DNA of 64,000 nucleotides from contig JAPOSR010000002.1 in NCBI GenBank assembly GCA_026709625.1, forward strand, positions 1-64,000. The letters are read 5' to 3'. The notes under the pieces are model-generated. The model was not told where the DNA came from. It ran no database searches and saw only the letters and a list, made by a program, of their open reading frames with translations. A program made the position numbers and the translations under genes. This document shows, one piece after another, positions 8,639-17,722 of this stretch; the stretch's first letter is position 1, and each line of letters begins with the position of its first letter. The stretch comes from Chloroflexota bacterium. Its GTDB lineage: Bacteria > Chloroflexota > Anaerolineae > Aggregatilineales > Phototrophicaceae.

Positions 8639-9280
8639 TTATCGTATCTGTGTCATCTTGATCCAGTCTTCAGAATGCTCCTCGACCAGGTAGATGCCCG
8701 GGATGGTGATGATGCCAAAGACCAGCCGCACGATGGTCACGCCGATGAAGAGCTCCAGGAAGCGGTCGATGGATATTGTGCCAGCCAGCGCCAGAACCAG
8801 GAATAGCATGCGGTCCAGCGGGATGCTGATAATGTTGCTGGTCAAGACGCGCCCCCATTGATTCCTTTGCCCAAAGCGCCGCGCCCAACGCGTATAGATC
8901 TCGGTATCGACCAACTGACTGATCACCGATGCCAGCACAGCTGCCAGCAAAAAGCGCCATTCCGGCGTCAGCAACGCGCCCAGAGAAATGCGTTCGGCTT
9001 CGCTCATTTGCGGCGGCAGCCCGGCAATGATGGCGAAGAATGCTTGCGCGACCAGGTAGGTCACGGCGGCGGCGATGATTAATGCGCGCGCAACATGCGC
9101 CCCTGCCAATTTGTGCGCCATATCGCGCAGGGTGAAGGTCATCGGATAGACGATTGAGAAACCATCGGCGGCGATCCCAAAAAGGATCAGATCGCGCAAA
9201 CCGGCTATGTCGGCGACCATCTGCGCCGCCACATAAGCAACGCTGACCAGAATCAGAATGTGCAGATTGCGGATGGACAT
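8639..9280 (-). CDS. queuosine precursor transporter (VUT/YhhQ family)
   Basis: 213 residues with about six membrane segments, and the VUT_1 family traits: an N-terminal ILVSVAYVAAQMVADI segment, DGFSIVYPMTFTLRDMAHKLAG in the first half, and SQLVDTEIYTRWAR in the second half, where the family has the S.(L/I).D signature. Members import queuine or preQ1-type deazaguanines for tRNA queuosine modification. GAGGCGAG lies before the ATG at 9280. No queuosine biosynthesis gene or preQ1 riboswitch was recognised nearby. It is convergent with the monooxygenase gene. Confidence 0.85.
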   Translation of the reverse strand: MSIRNLHILILVSVAYVAAQMVADIAGLRDLILFGIAADGFSIVYPMTFTLRDMAHKLAGAHVARALIIAAAVTYLVAQAFFAIIAGLPPQMSEAERISLGALLTPEWRFLLAAVLASVISQLVDTEIYTRWARRFGQRNQWGRVLTSNIISIPLDRMLFLVLALAGTISIDRFLELFIGVTIVRLVFGIITIPGIYLVEEHSEDWIKMTQIR

Positions 9281-9342
9281 GGCTCGCCTCGCTGCTGTTA
9301 TGCGCTTGTTTGTATTGTAGCCCCGCCAGCTTCAGCCACTTG

Positions 9343-10200
9343 CTAAGCAAGATCAGTCTTGTGGCGCGCTTCTGCTTCGAGCAGCCGCCGCTTGCGTCCG
9401 ATGCCCCAGCGATAGCCACCGAGCTCGCCATCTTTGCGCACGACGCGATGACAGGGGATGACCAGGGCGACCGGATTGCGCGCGCAAGCCTGGGCCACGG
9501 CGCGAGTCGCTTTGGGCTGGCCGATGCTGGCGGCAATCTCGCTGTAGCTGCGCGTCTCGCCGACCGGGATGGCTTGCAATGCCGCCCAGACTCGATGCTG
9601 AAAAGCTGTCGCGCGCAGATCCAGCGGCAGATCTAGCGCCGGCTGCCAGCCTTCCAGCCAGGCGATGACCTGCGAAGTCCAAGCACCCAAGCCTTCATCA
9701 TCGCGCAGCCGCTCGGCTTTGGCAAATTCATCTGCGAAGTCGGCGATCAGCGCGGCGCTTGCATCGCCCAGGCTCAGCTTGCAGATGCCGCGATCGGTCG
9801 CGCCAACCAGCAGCCAGCCCAGCGGACAGGGCAGCACGCTGTAGAAGATTGTCAAGCCCGCGCCGCGTTTGCGATAGGCTGTGGGAGTCATGCCGAGCTG
9901 CTGGTCGCTGTGCTCGTACAAGCGGCTTGTCGAGCCATAGCCGGCGGCATAGATGGCATCGGTGATGCGCCCGCCGCCCCGCACCTCGGCCTTAAATGCC
10001 TCCAGCCGCAGCTTCGCCGCATAGTCGCGCGGTGTAAAGCCGGTCGCTCGTTTGAACAGGCGCTGCAAATGCCCGGGGCTGAGGTGAAAGCGCTCGCCCA
10101 GTTGCGCCAGGCTGATGCTTTTGGGCTGCGCCGAGCGCAGGTACGCGCACACCTGCGCCGCCAGCTGGCTGTCATGCTTGCCGATTGCTTCGCCGTTCAT
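9343..10200 (-). CDS. Ada-like fusion: AraC-type HTH plus O6-methylguanine-DNA methyltransferase
   Basis: 285 residues from the ATG at 10200, which has a GGAGG site eight bases upstream. Residues ~10-100 form an AraC/XylS helix-turn-helix pair (LAQLGERFHLSPGHLQRLFKRATG and AIYAAGYGSTSRLYEHSDQQLGMTP). Residues ~120-285 form the AGT domain with the active-site PCHRVV and the wing RNPVALVIPCHR, where Cys accepts methyl groups from O6-methylguanine. The N-terminal Ada domain with four metal-binding cysteines, which senses methylphosphotriesters, is absent, so classical Ada activation should not operate. DNA repair plus possible regulation of alkylation response is inferred. Confidence 0.88.
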   Translation of the reverse strand: MNGEAIGKHDSQLAAQVCAYLRSAQPKSISLAQLGERFHLSPGHLQRLFKRATGFTPRDYAAKLRLEAFKAEVRGGGRITDAIYAAGYGSTSRLYEHSDQQLGMTPTAYRKRGAGLTIFYSVLPCPLGWLLVGATDRGICKLSLGDASAALIADFADEFAKAERLRDDEGLGAWTSQVIAWLEGWQPALDLPLDLRATAFQHRVWAALQAIPVGETRSYSEIAASIGQPKATRAVAQACARNPVALVIPCHRVVRKDGELGGYRWGIGRKRRLLEAEARHKTDLA

Positions 10201-10407
10201 CGCCGCGTCCTCCATTTTTGCCTGCGCTGCCAACATCTTGGCGCAACCGGGCGAGCGCGACACTCCGATTCTTGCGGACTTGCCGGCGAGTTTAATTTTC
10301 GCCCAGCTATCGATGACCTCTTCGCGCTCTACACCCAGCCCATCGGCGCCGCGGTTGACGAGGCAGGTGGCCTGCTCGCGGGGTATCGGTTTGATGTAGG
10401 TGCCTCA

Positions 10408-13287
10408 TTAGAATAGGTCGGGCGGCTGGATGCAGCCAGCGCTGATGAGGTCGGCTGGGTCTGGATAGTCGTCAGGAATGCCCGGCGCTGTAACGGGCTC
10501 GCCAGCCTCGATTTTGGCAGCGACTTCAAGATTGAGCGCCAGCAGCTGCGCGAGGGTGTCGCCGGCGGGGTCGAATCCATAGGCAGCCAAGGCAGCGGCA
10601 TCAAGCGCGGTGTGCAGGTCGCGGAGGCAGTTCGTTCCAGGCAACTCAAGTGTTCGGTACATATCGCGCAGGGTGAGATTGGACCCGTCTTGCGCCATGC
10701 GTTCGCGGCGAAACTCGTGCAGGTCGCGCGCGGAGTCGGCGACCGCTTTGACCGCGTCTGCTGTTGGATGCTGTGGGAAAGGGTAGGTATCGAAGACACT
10801 GTGCGAGGTATAGCGGAAATCTGCCTTTAATGTGGAGGCTTTTTCCACAAACCATTGCCAATGCGCGTTGGACTGCAAGATGCCAAAGGTGTAGTCGTCT
10901 TCAAACGCGAAGACTTTCAGCGCTGAATCAGGACGGATTGAATTGGCGGCAAAATCAAAAATCGGTCGCTTGGTCACACGCGAACAAACGATATAGCGAG
11001 GTATCTTCTCTAGGTAGTCTGTCATCGCCTTTCTGCCAGTCATGTGCTGCCACCAGCTTTCTAGCAGCCGCTGTTGAAACTTGCTGGTATTTGAACGCGG
11101 ATTCTTTTTGAGCGCTGCCTGATTAGCTGTGATTTCGCCCTTTGCCTGCTGTTGACGGTGTGGAAGCACCTCGCGGGATAGGTGCGCAAATGGCGCGGAA
11201 TAGGCGCGCGCCTGCAAAATGTCAAGACCAAAGAAGTCAATGACATACCGAGACGGCTGCCCCTCTGACTGTCCTAGCAGGTCTTCGCCAATCAGATAGG
11301 GCTTTACAACTGCGGCACTCAGCCTGCTGCGCTCTACAAAACCGCGAGCGACCTCTTTGCTGACTACGAACCCAGGTGCCCCTGGCTTTATTCCTTCAAA
11401 TACGCGCTTGGGTTCTGTATTGACGGTGAGCTTCTTGGCGTGGCTGATAAATATCTTCTCGGATAAGGCCGCGTTGATTTTCTCCTTTTGCACAGTGCGA
11501 AACATATACTCGCCAACTTCGTTTCGCCCTGTAAAGAAATGCAGGCGACACGGATTGATCGGCGCTGCGCCTCTCGCCCAATTTGTTATGGAGACATGCA
11601 CCTTGGCATCCCCCGACCACGGCATGGACGAGACGGCATCGTAGATATGCCCATCATTGTCAAGGATGTAATCCAACCCGCCGATGCGCGAGTAATTCTG
11701 GCGGATGGTATTCGTACCCACCAAACCAGCTCTTGCCCCTGGTTTCATATTCTGATGCGCCTTGCGAAACCAGTACACACAATAATCTGCGCGCCCGGGC
11801 ACATCCGCATACTGCTCGCGTACCTGGCTGGTATAGGCAATGCCGCGCTCTTTGCGCAATAGCGAAGCGCCCAAATATGGCGGATTGCCGATGCAAGCGT
11901 CGAAATCAACCCACTCGTTGAAGAGCGCGTCTTCGGCTTTGATAGTCTCGTCAAGGTTGTCCAGCGGCAATGGATCCTCGTCTGTCTCAAATTCGTCCAC
12001 CGCCAGTTTCTTGGCGATCATCAGCGAGACCTTTGCCAGCTCGACCGCGAACTCGTTGATGTCATAACCGTAGAACTGCCTGGCTGTCACGCGCCGCTTT
12101 AGCTGCGCAAGCTCGCCGCCCAATTCCGCAATCCGGTCGCGCAGTTCAGCTTCCAGCGACTTCATCTCTCGGTAAGCCACAAACAGAAAGTTGCCCGATC
12201 CGCAAGCTGGGTCCAAGACCACATAATCGCACAGGGCGTCATAGAGATTAAGCGCATCCGACAAGTCATTTACTGAATCGATGTCATTGCGCCATGGCTC
12301 TGCGATGACAGGATCGACAATGCGCTTGATGTCGGCTTCGCTGGTATAGTGCGCGCCTTCTTGATGGCGCTGGCGTGTATTCAGGCTGTATTCAAAGATA
12401 TTGCCAAATATTGAGGGATTTATCTTAGACCAGTCTTGCTCAGACGCGTTCTTCAAGAAATTGAGTTCATGCCCGCTTAGTGAAATGGGGTGAATCTCTT
12501 GGAAGAGGCCGCCATTGAAGAAGGCGACATCATGAAAGGGTCCTCGCCGCTTTTTGCTGGAATAATTCATCATAATAAAGAGCATGGCAATCTGTGACTG
12601 GGCAAAGTCCCTTTTGTCCTCATGGCGATCCCATGATCTCAAAATGCGTGTAAGCCTTGCTTCGGGCAGCAGTCCCACATCTTCGGCAAACATCGCCACC
12701 ATACACTGAAGGGTAAAACGCTGGGCGATGTCTTCTCCCGCTGCGGACGCGAGCGAATGAAAAAGCTCCGTCAGTTGATAAGCCGCTTCGCGCGTTACCT
12801 CGACCCGATTGTTCCTGAAGATGGGCGTGAACTTGGAATTGGGAATCAGGAACTCTAGCGCGGTTCGTCTCTCGGCTATGTCGTCGATGGGGACTCTATC
12901 AACGGGCTCATAGAATTGGATGTTGAAATCGTAGATCCAGATTTCATCGAAGTTGCACAGCAAGGCATAGCGAGGGCGGACGGCGTAGTCCAAGTTTTTG
13001 TAATACTCTTCTAATTGCGTATAGTGCTTTTTCAGGTTTTCGCCGCGCTTCTTCATCTCAATCAGCACGCGCTTGGGCGCCAGATAATCCGCAAATGCGA
13101 CAGGCGACTTGCCGTTGCGCCGACGGCGGACTCGCGACTCGTATTTGCCGCCAGCTTCCAATGCGCCTTCGTGGCCGAATGCGCGCATAAGATGATCGAG
13201 GAAGATCTGCGCCTCGCCTCTTTCGTCTCCCGCAATGTTGGCCTTCCACCAGTCGACGAATTCGCGGAGTGATTGTTCTATGGACAT
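10408..13287 (-). CDS. MmeI-like type IIL bifunctional restriction endonuclease/DNA adenine methyltransferase
   Basis: 959 residues, close to MmeI (about 920). The N-terminal nuclease motif is D67-X9-E77-X-K79 (FADYLAPKRVLIEMKK), the spacing described for MmeI. A helical spacer follows. The gamma-class amino-methyltransferase domain has motif I DPACGSGNF near residue 358 and the catalytic NPPY near 467. A target-recognition region occupies ~600-830. Such single proteins methylate one strand of an asymmetric site and cut about 20 bases away; all catalytic motifs appear intact. It lies 101 bases downstream of dppC-like on the same strand, with no dedicated neighbour. Target sequence unknown. 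Confidence 0.85.
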   Translation of the reverse strand: MSIEQSLREFVDWWKANIAGDERGEAQIFLDHLMRAFGHEGALEAGGKYESRVRRRRNGKSPVAFADYLAPKRVLIEMKKRGENLKKHYTQLEEYYKNLDYAVRPRYALLCNFDEIWIYDFNIQFYEPVDRVPIDDIAERRTALEFLIPNSKFTPIFRNNRVEVTREAAYQLTELFHSLASAAGEDIAQRFTLQCMVAMFAEDVGLLPEARLTRILRSWDRHEDKRDFAQSQIAMLFIMMNYSSKKRRGPFHDVAFFNGGLFQEIHPISLSGHELNFLKNASEQDWSKINPSIFGNIFEYSLNTRQRHQEGAHYTSEADIKRIVDPVIAEPWRNDIDSVNDLSDALNLYDALCDYVVLDPACGSGNFLFVAYREMKSLEAELRDRIAELGGELAQLKRRVTARQFYGYDINEFAVELAKVSLMIAKKLAVDEFETDEDPLPLDNLDETIKAEDALFNEWVDFDACIGNPPYLGASLLRKERGIAYTSQVREQYADVPGRADYCVYWFRKAHQNMKPGARAGLVGTNTIRQNYSRIGGLDYILDNDGHIYDAVSSMPWSGDAKVHVSITNWARGAAPINPCRLHFFTGRNEVGEYMFRTVQKEKINAALSEKIFISHAKKLTVNTEPKRVFEGIKPGAPGFVVSKEVARGFVERSRLSAAVVKPYLIGEDLLGQSEGQPSRYVIDFFGLDILQARAYSAPFAHLSREVLPHRQQQAKGEITANQAALKKNPRSNTSKFQQRLLESWWQHMTGRKAMTDYLEKIPRYIVCSRVTKRPIFDFAANSIRPDSALKVFAFEDDYTFGILQSNAHWQWFVEKASTLKADFRYTSHSVFDTYPFPQHPTADAVKAVADSARDLHEFRRERMAQDGSNLTLRDMYRTLELPGTNCLRDLHTALDAAALAAYGFDPAGDTLAQLLALNLEVAAKIEAGEPVTAPGIPDDYPDPADLISAGCIQPPDLF

Positions 13288-13388
13288 GTCCTAGACCGAC
13301 CTGGCGCTGAACGAAGTATGTTGGCAGGCGGCGTCGCAGCAGCCGAGCGCCACTGTCTCTGTGCCCTCTGCGCCTCTGTGGTGAATCC

Positions 13389-14318
13389 CTACTTCCGCAA
13401 GCGGGGATCCAGCGCATCGCGCAGGCCATCGCCGATGAAGTTGACGCAGAGCACCGTCAGCGAGATCAGCAGACCAGGCCAAAACACCAAAGTCCAGGTG
13501 ATGGTCAGGTAATCTTTGCCATCAAAGAGCAGGCGTCCCCAGGTGGGGAAGTCGGGCGGGAAGCCCAAGCCCAAAAACGACAGCGCCGACTCGGTGATGA
13601 TGGCGCTGGCGATGCTGAAGGTGGCGGCCACGATGACCGGGCTCATCACATTGGGCAAAATGTGGCTGGTCAAGATGCGCCCATCGCGCGAGCCGACCGC
13701 CGTGGCTGCTGTGATAAATTCGCGCGACTTCACCGAGAGCACTTCGCCGCGCACCAGACGGGCAGTCGGCATCCACTGCAAGCCACCGATGACGGAGACC
13801 ATCAGGATAAAGACGCCGCCCTCGACGCCAAAGGCGGCTTTTAGCGGCTCGCGGAAGAGCATCATCAACACCAGCAGCAGCGGCAGCTGGGGCAGGGCGA
13901 TGAAGATGTCGGTCAAGCGCATCAGCGGGTTGTCCAGCCGGCGGAAATAGCCCGAAGCCAGCCCGACGATCGTGCCTATGGAAATGGAAACCAGCATGGC
14001 GGATACGCCGATCATCAACGAGACGCGGCCGCCTTGCAGCGCGCGCGCCAAGGTGTCGCGCCCCAGACTGTCGGTGCCAAAGGGGTGTTCGGGCGATGAA
14101 ATCTGGTAGGCGGCGATGATGTCGATATAGGTCGGGTCGAGCGTCCAAAAAGCCGGGCCAATCAGCACGCCCAGCACGATGATCGCCAGCACGGCAACAG
14201 CTATCAGCGCCAGGCGGTGCTTGCGAAATTGCAGCCAGGCATCGCCAGCGAAGGTGCGCGCTTGGACGAATTCTGCGGGGTCGAGGTTTTTGGGTTTTGC
14301 TTTGGCTGTCGCGGTCAT
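13389..14318 (-). CDS. peptide/nickel-type ABC transporter permease, DppC-like
   Basis: 309 residues with an N-terminal cytoplasmic stretch, a first membrane helix near 38-58, then the OppC_N/BPD_transp_1 pattern: HPFGTDSLGRDTLARALQGGRVSLMIG near 77-103 and the EAA loop around AATAVGSRDGRILTSHILPN near 205-225, which docks the ATPase. ESALSFLGLGFPPDFPTWG is a classic DppC C-terminal motif. It is encoded 21 bases after the dppB-like gene and forms the inner-membrane channel with it. The ATPases DppD/DppF are absent from the window. Confidence 0.92.
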   Translation of the reverse strand: MTATAKAKPKNLDPAEFVQARTFAGDAWLQFRKHRLALIAVAVLAIIVLGVLIGPAFWTLDPTYIDIIAAYQISSPEHPFGTDSLGRDTLARALQGGRVSLMIGVSAMLVSISIGTIVGLASGYFRRLDNPLMRLTDIFIALPQLPLLLVLMMLFREPLKAAFGVEGGVFILMVSVIGGLQWMPTARLVRGEVLSVKSREFITAATAVGSRDGRILTSHILPNVMSPVIVAATFSIASAIITESALSFLGLGFPPDFPTWGRLLFDGKDYLTITWTLVFWPGLLISLTVLCVNFIGDGLRDALDPRLRK

Positions 14319-14339
14319 GTTCGGCTGCCCATCACAATC

Positions 14340-15353
14340 TTAGGAGTAAGTCACGCGTGGATCGAGGATGCCATAGAGCACATCGGCGACGATGTTGAAG
14401 ACGACCACGAGCACCGCGAAGATGAAAGTGACCGTCTGGACTGTCGGCAGGTCGCCACCTTGGATAGCGATGATCAGATACTGCCCGATGCCATTGACGC
14501 GGAAGATCTGCTCGGTGATCAGCGCGCCAGCGAAGATGCCCGGGATTTGCAGGGCGATGAGTGTCACCACCGGGATGAGGCTGTTGCGCACGGCGTGGCG
14601 CGTCACCACAGTGCGCTCTGTCAAGCCTTTGCTGCGCGCGGTGCGGATATAATCCTGCTGCAGGTTGTCAAGCGTGGACGCGCGCGTGTAGCGGCTCATC
14701 TGCGCGGTCGTATAGAGCGTCAGCACCGTCACCGGCATGAACATCTGCCGCAGCTGCTGCTGGAGCGATTCGATATCGGTGACCACAAGAGTCGTGTCAT
14801 ACACCGATGGAAACCACTTCAGGTTCACGCTGAATATGACGATGAACATCAGCCCCGTGAAGAAGGTCGGCACCGAAAAGCCCACCATCATGGCGAAAGT
14901 GCCCACCTGGTCGAAGATGGAATACTGCCGATAGGCGGAATATACGCCGACTGGCACGGCGATCAGCACGCCGAGGAAATAGGACGAGCCCACCACCCAG
15001 AGCGTCTGGGGCAGGCGCTCGGCGATGATGTCGATGACCGGCCCACGCGTCGCCCACGAGATTACGCGAACGCGGTCTTCGCTGCCCGGCAGAGAGATGC
15101 CCAGCGTGCTTTCCAGGAAATTAAGTGGCTCGGCGATGAAGAATTGCTGCAGCCATTTGACATATTTGACAGCGAACGGATCGTCGGCACCGAGCGCTTC
15201 GCGGATCTTCTGGCGCACCTCGGGCGGAATGGTCAGGGGCAGGTTGCCGGTCGGGTCGCTGGGCGACAGGTCGACGACAGCGAAGATGATGAAGCTGATG
15301 ACGAGAATGGTTGGTATGGCGGTCAGCAACCGCCGAATCGTGTATTTTCCCAT
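14340..15353 (-). CDS. peptide/nickel-type ABC transporter permease, DppB-like
   Basis: 337 residues, six membrane segments. The N-terminus MGKYTIRRLLTAIPTILVISFIIFAVVDLSPSDP is the standard DppB start, and the EAA loop is seen as RTARSKGLTERTVVTRHAVRN near 245-265. GAGGGTGG precedes the ATG. It lies 225 bases downstream of the first substrate-binding gene and 21 bases upstream of dppC-like. An insertion-like segment around residues 75-115 is longer than in typical DppB. Confidence 0.92.
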   Translation of the reverse strand: MGKYTIRRLLTAIPTILVISFIIFAVVDLSPSDPTGNLPLTIPPEVRQKIREALGADDPFAVKYVKWLQQFFIAEPLNFLESTLGISLPGSEDRVRVISWATRGPVIDIIAERLPQTLWVVGSSYFLGVLIAVPVGVYSAYRQYSIFDQVGTFAMMVGFSVPTFFTGLMFIVIFSVNLKWFPSVYDTTLVVTDIESLQQQLRQMFMPVTVLTLYTTAQMSRYTRASTLDNLQQDYIRTARSKGLTERTVVTRHAVRNSLIPVVTLIALQIPGIFAGALITEQIFRVNGIGQYLIIAIQGGDLPTVQTVTFIFAVLVVVFNIVADVLYGILDPRVTYS

Positions 15354-15578
15354 GCTGCCACCCTCGTCTTGTTTAGGACCGATGCAAAGCCGCCATGATG
15401 ATTGCGAACAATCTACTCAACAGAACCCGTCTTTTCGTGAAGCAACTTTCTTGCACAGTGCTGACTATAACACTTTTCTGACGATTGGACACAAATTCAA
15501 GCCTATTCGCGTCGCAAAGCAGAATGCCGCCCTCCCCCAGTGATGGCGGAGGAAGGCGACACCTAGCGCTTCAGCGGA

Positions 15579-17291
15579 CTAGCTGCGAGTCCACTCGGCG
15601 ATATTCCACAATTCGGAGTCCCAGGCATTCATGGCGACGCCGTTGATGCTGTTGTGATGCGCCGAGACGCTGCCGCGATAAACCAGCGGGATCATCACGC
15701 CGTTCTGCACGAGCATGTCATTCATCTCGATGGCCAGCGCCGCGCGTTCTTCAAGCACGGCTGTCTGCGCCATCTGGGCGAGCAGGGCATCATACGCTTC
15801 GTTGTACCAGCGCGGGATGTTGGAGCCGTTCCAGTTGTTTTGCGGGCCAACGATCTCGCTGGTGTGCCAGTTGCCCATGTACGCTTCTGGATCCGTGCCA
15901 TTCGAGCCGTTCGTGTACATCTCGATGTCGGTATAGAACTTCGAGTAGGTATCGGGGCTGGCGATATCGCCACCGAAGAAGACAGCCGCATCGATATTGC
16001 GCAGTTCGGTCTCGATGCCGATCTCGCTCCACCACTGCTTGATCAGCGCCTGCGTATTTTGGCGGACGGCGTTGGTGCTGGTCTGGTAGGAGACCTTAAG
16101 CGGAATGCCTTCATATTCGCGGATGCCATCGCCGTCGCTGTCGACGATGCCGGCTTCATCCAGCATCGCGTTGGCCGCGGCAACATCTTGCGCCAGGCAA
16201 TCATCGTTATTGGGCGAAGCATAAATGGGCGGGCCGGGCAGGACATTGCAGGTGGGCGTCCCGCCAGCGCCATAGAGCTGTCCAGCGATGACGCTGCGGT
16301 CGATGGCTTTCGACATGGCTTGCCAGACTGCGGGAACCTGCAAGAAGGGATGGCCGTTGCTGTCATCAGCCATCCACACCGAGCGCGTATCTTCACCCAA
16401 TGCCGGGTCTGGATTGGTGTGATTCATAATCAAGCGCTCGACATTGGTGGCGAAGGCGACGATGACCGTGCCTTGGCCAGCCGCTTCCATGGCGTTGAGC
16501 ACAGCCGGCGAAATCTGCAAGTTCCAGGCATAATCGGCTTCACCGGTTTCCAAAACAGCGCGCGCGGCGCTTTCTGCATCGCCACCGCCCTTGAAGACGG
16601 CGCGGTCAAAGGCCGGTTGTTCCATGTCGCGGTAGTTGGGGTTGGCGGTGTAGGTGACCACATCGTTGGTGCGGAAGTCGTCCACGACGAAGGGACCTGT
16701 GCCGATGGGCGCGAAGTTCTGCTCGTTGCAGCCGAGGGCGGCAGCGCCGATGCAGTCTTCAAATTGCGCCTTCTGGATGATCGGCGTGAAGTAGCCGACA
16801 AATGCGCCATACGGGAAGGGCTTGGGCGCGTCAAAGTTTATGCGGACAGTCAGATCATCCACGGCTTCGATAGAGTCCACATTGGCGAATTGCGAGAGCA
16901 CTGTGCAGCCGGTATCCGGATCCATGCAGAAATCTCCGCTGAATTTGACATCGTGCGCGGTCAGCGGCGAGCCATCCGACCAGACAATGCCTTCGCTCAA
17001 TGTCCAGGTGATGGAGGTCAAGTCGTCCGCGACGCCGCCGTTGGCGACTGTGGGGATCTCATCGACCAGCCACGGCACCATGACGCCGTCCGGGTCATAG
17101 CGCGCCAGGGGCTCGAGCACGAGGGCAGCGGCTTCAAATTCTTTTGTGCCATTGCCAAGGTAGGGGTTCAAGTGCGACGCCGCCTGCCAAAACAGAATGT
17201 TGACGGTGTCGCCATCTTGCGCCACGCCGATGCCAGTAAAAGCCGACAGCGCCATGACGACGATCAACAAAAGGGTAAACTTGGACTTCAT
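15579..17291 (-). CDS. peptide ABC transporter substrate-binding protein (SBP_bac_5), copy 1
   Basis: 570 residues, with a signal peptide at ~1-25 ending near AQD but no lipobox Cys at the cleavage site. It has the family-5 architecture, for example VWSDGSPLTAHDVKFSGD near 110 and IGTGPFVVDDFR near 195. It shares long identical stretches with the protein at 17723-19423, such as GGGDAESAARAVLETGEADY and SEIGIETELRNIDAAVFFGG, so the two are tandem paralogues. Pairs of cysteines (FCMDPDTGC, EDCIGAAALGC, TCNVLP) suggest disulfides. GAGAGG lies before the ATG. Ligand probably an oligopeptide or similar solute (inferred from family). Confidence 0.9.
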   Translation of the reverse strand: MKSKFTLLLIVVMALSAFTGIGVAQDGDTVNILFWQAASHLNPYLGNGTKEFEAAALVLEPLARYDPDGVMVPWLVDEIPTVANGGVADDLTSITWTLSEGIVWSDGSPLTAHDVKFSGDFCMDPDTGCTVLSQFANVDSIEAVDDLTVRINFDAPKPFPYGAFVGYFTPIIQKAQFEDCIGAAALGCNEQNFAPIGTGPFVVDDFRTNDVVTYTANPNYRDMEQPAFDRAVFKGGGDAESAARAVLETGEADYAWNLQISPAVLNAMEAAGQGTVIVAFATNVERLIMNHTNPDPALGEDTRSVWMADDSNGHPFLQVPAVWQAMSKAIDRSVIAGQLYGAGGTPTCNVLPGPPIYASPNNDDCLAQDVAAANAMLDEAGIVDSDGDGIREYEGIPLKVSYQTSTNAVRQNTQALIKQWWSEIGIETELRNIDAAVFFGGDIASPDTYSKFYTDIEMYTNGSNGTDPEAYMGNWHTSEIVGPQNNWNGSNIPRWYNEAYDALLAQMAQTAVLEERAALAIEMNDMLVQNGVMIPLVYRGSVSAHHNSINGVAMNAWDSELWNIAEWTRS

Positions 17292-17384
17292 GGCTACCTC
17301 TCCAATGCGTTTGGATAAACAGAAGTTTCACAGCGCGCTGAGTATAGCGGCATTCGCGCGGTTATGGCAAACGACAGCTTGAAT

Positions 17385-17574
17385 GGGATTGGCGAATCTG
17401 TTGGATACGCGTTGCTTTGCCCCCCACCCCAAACCCCTCCCCGACCGCCTGTATCTGCGCGGCGCAAAAGTGAGGGAGGGCTTATATGCTGCGGAAGCGC
17501 AGGAAAAACTCCCCTTCCCTCGTTCTGGGGATGGGGGGGGCTTGGCTGCTATATTCACGCCAATCGCCAATCCC
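17385..17574 (-). mobile_element. MITE-like element, copy 1 (190 bp, reverse orientation)
   Basis: Non-coding element bounded by GGGATTGGCGA (17385-17395) and its inverted partner TCGCCAATCCC (17564-17574). Inside are the family blocks, in reverse: ACGCGTTGCTTTGCCCC, a TGAGGGAGGG block, GCTGCGGAAGCGCAGGAAAAACTCC with an internal hairpin, and CCCTCGTTCTGGGG. It carries an extra GACCGCCTGTATCTGCGCGG segment also seen, inverted, in the copy at 21664. It separates the two substrate-binding genes. No flanking direct repeat is obvious. Confidence 0.8.
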
Positions 17575-17651
17575 TAATCGCAGAATCGCGGCGGACGCAC
17601 GCGCATTGCCTATAAGGTTTTAGGTGGCGAAGTCCGTTGCCGCCAAGCTAC

Positions 17652-17683
17652 AAAAAAAGGGGTATGGCATTGCGCCACACCCC
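17652..17683 (-). terminator. intrinsic terminator after substrate-binding gene 2
   Basis: Read on the minus strand, GGGGTGTGGC (17683-17674) pairs with GCCATACCCC (17668-17659) across a GCAAT loop: ten base pairs with one G-U, followed immediately by seven U (17658-17652). It sits 40 bases after the stop of the 17723-19423 gene, so that binding protein can be made on its own transcript in excess over the downstream permeases. Confidence 0.88.
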
Positions 17684-17722
17684 TGGTATTGCCTTTGGCT
17701 TGCGATCGGCTCGCTGGCGAAA

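Noticed and set aside
10201..10407. Gene fragment between the Ada-like and MmeI-like genes
   Set aside because: Open frames in this gap give no recognisable motif and no ribosome-binding site.
15654..17318. Long plus-strand open frames opposite the binding-protein genes (also 17624-19162)
   Set aside because: They are exact antisense shadows of two well-supported ABC binding-protein genes, a common effect of GC-rich codon bias; translations are His/Arg/Val-rich with no family signature.
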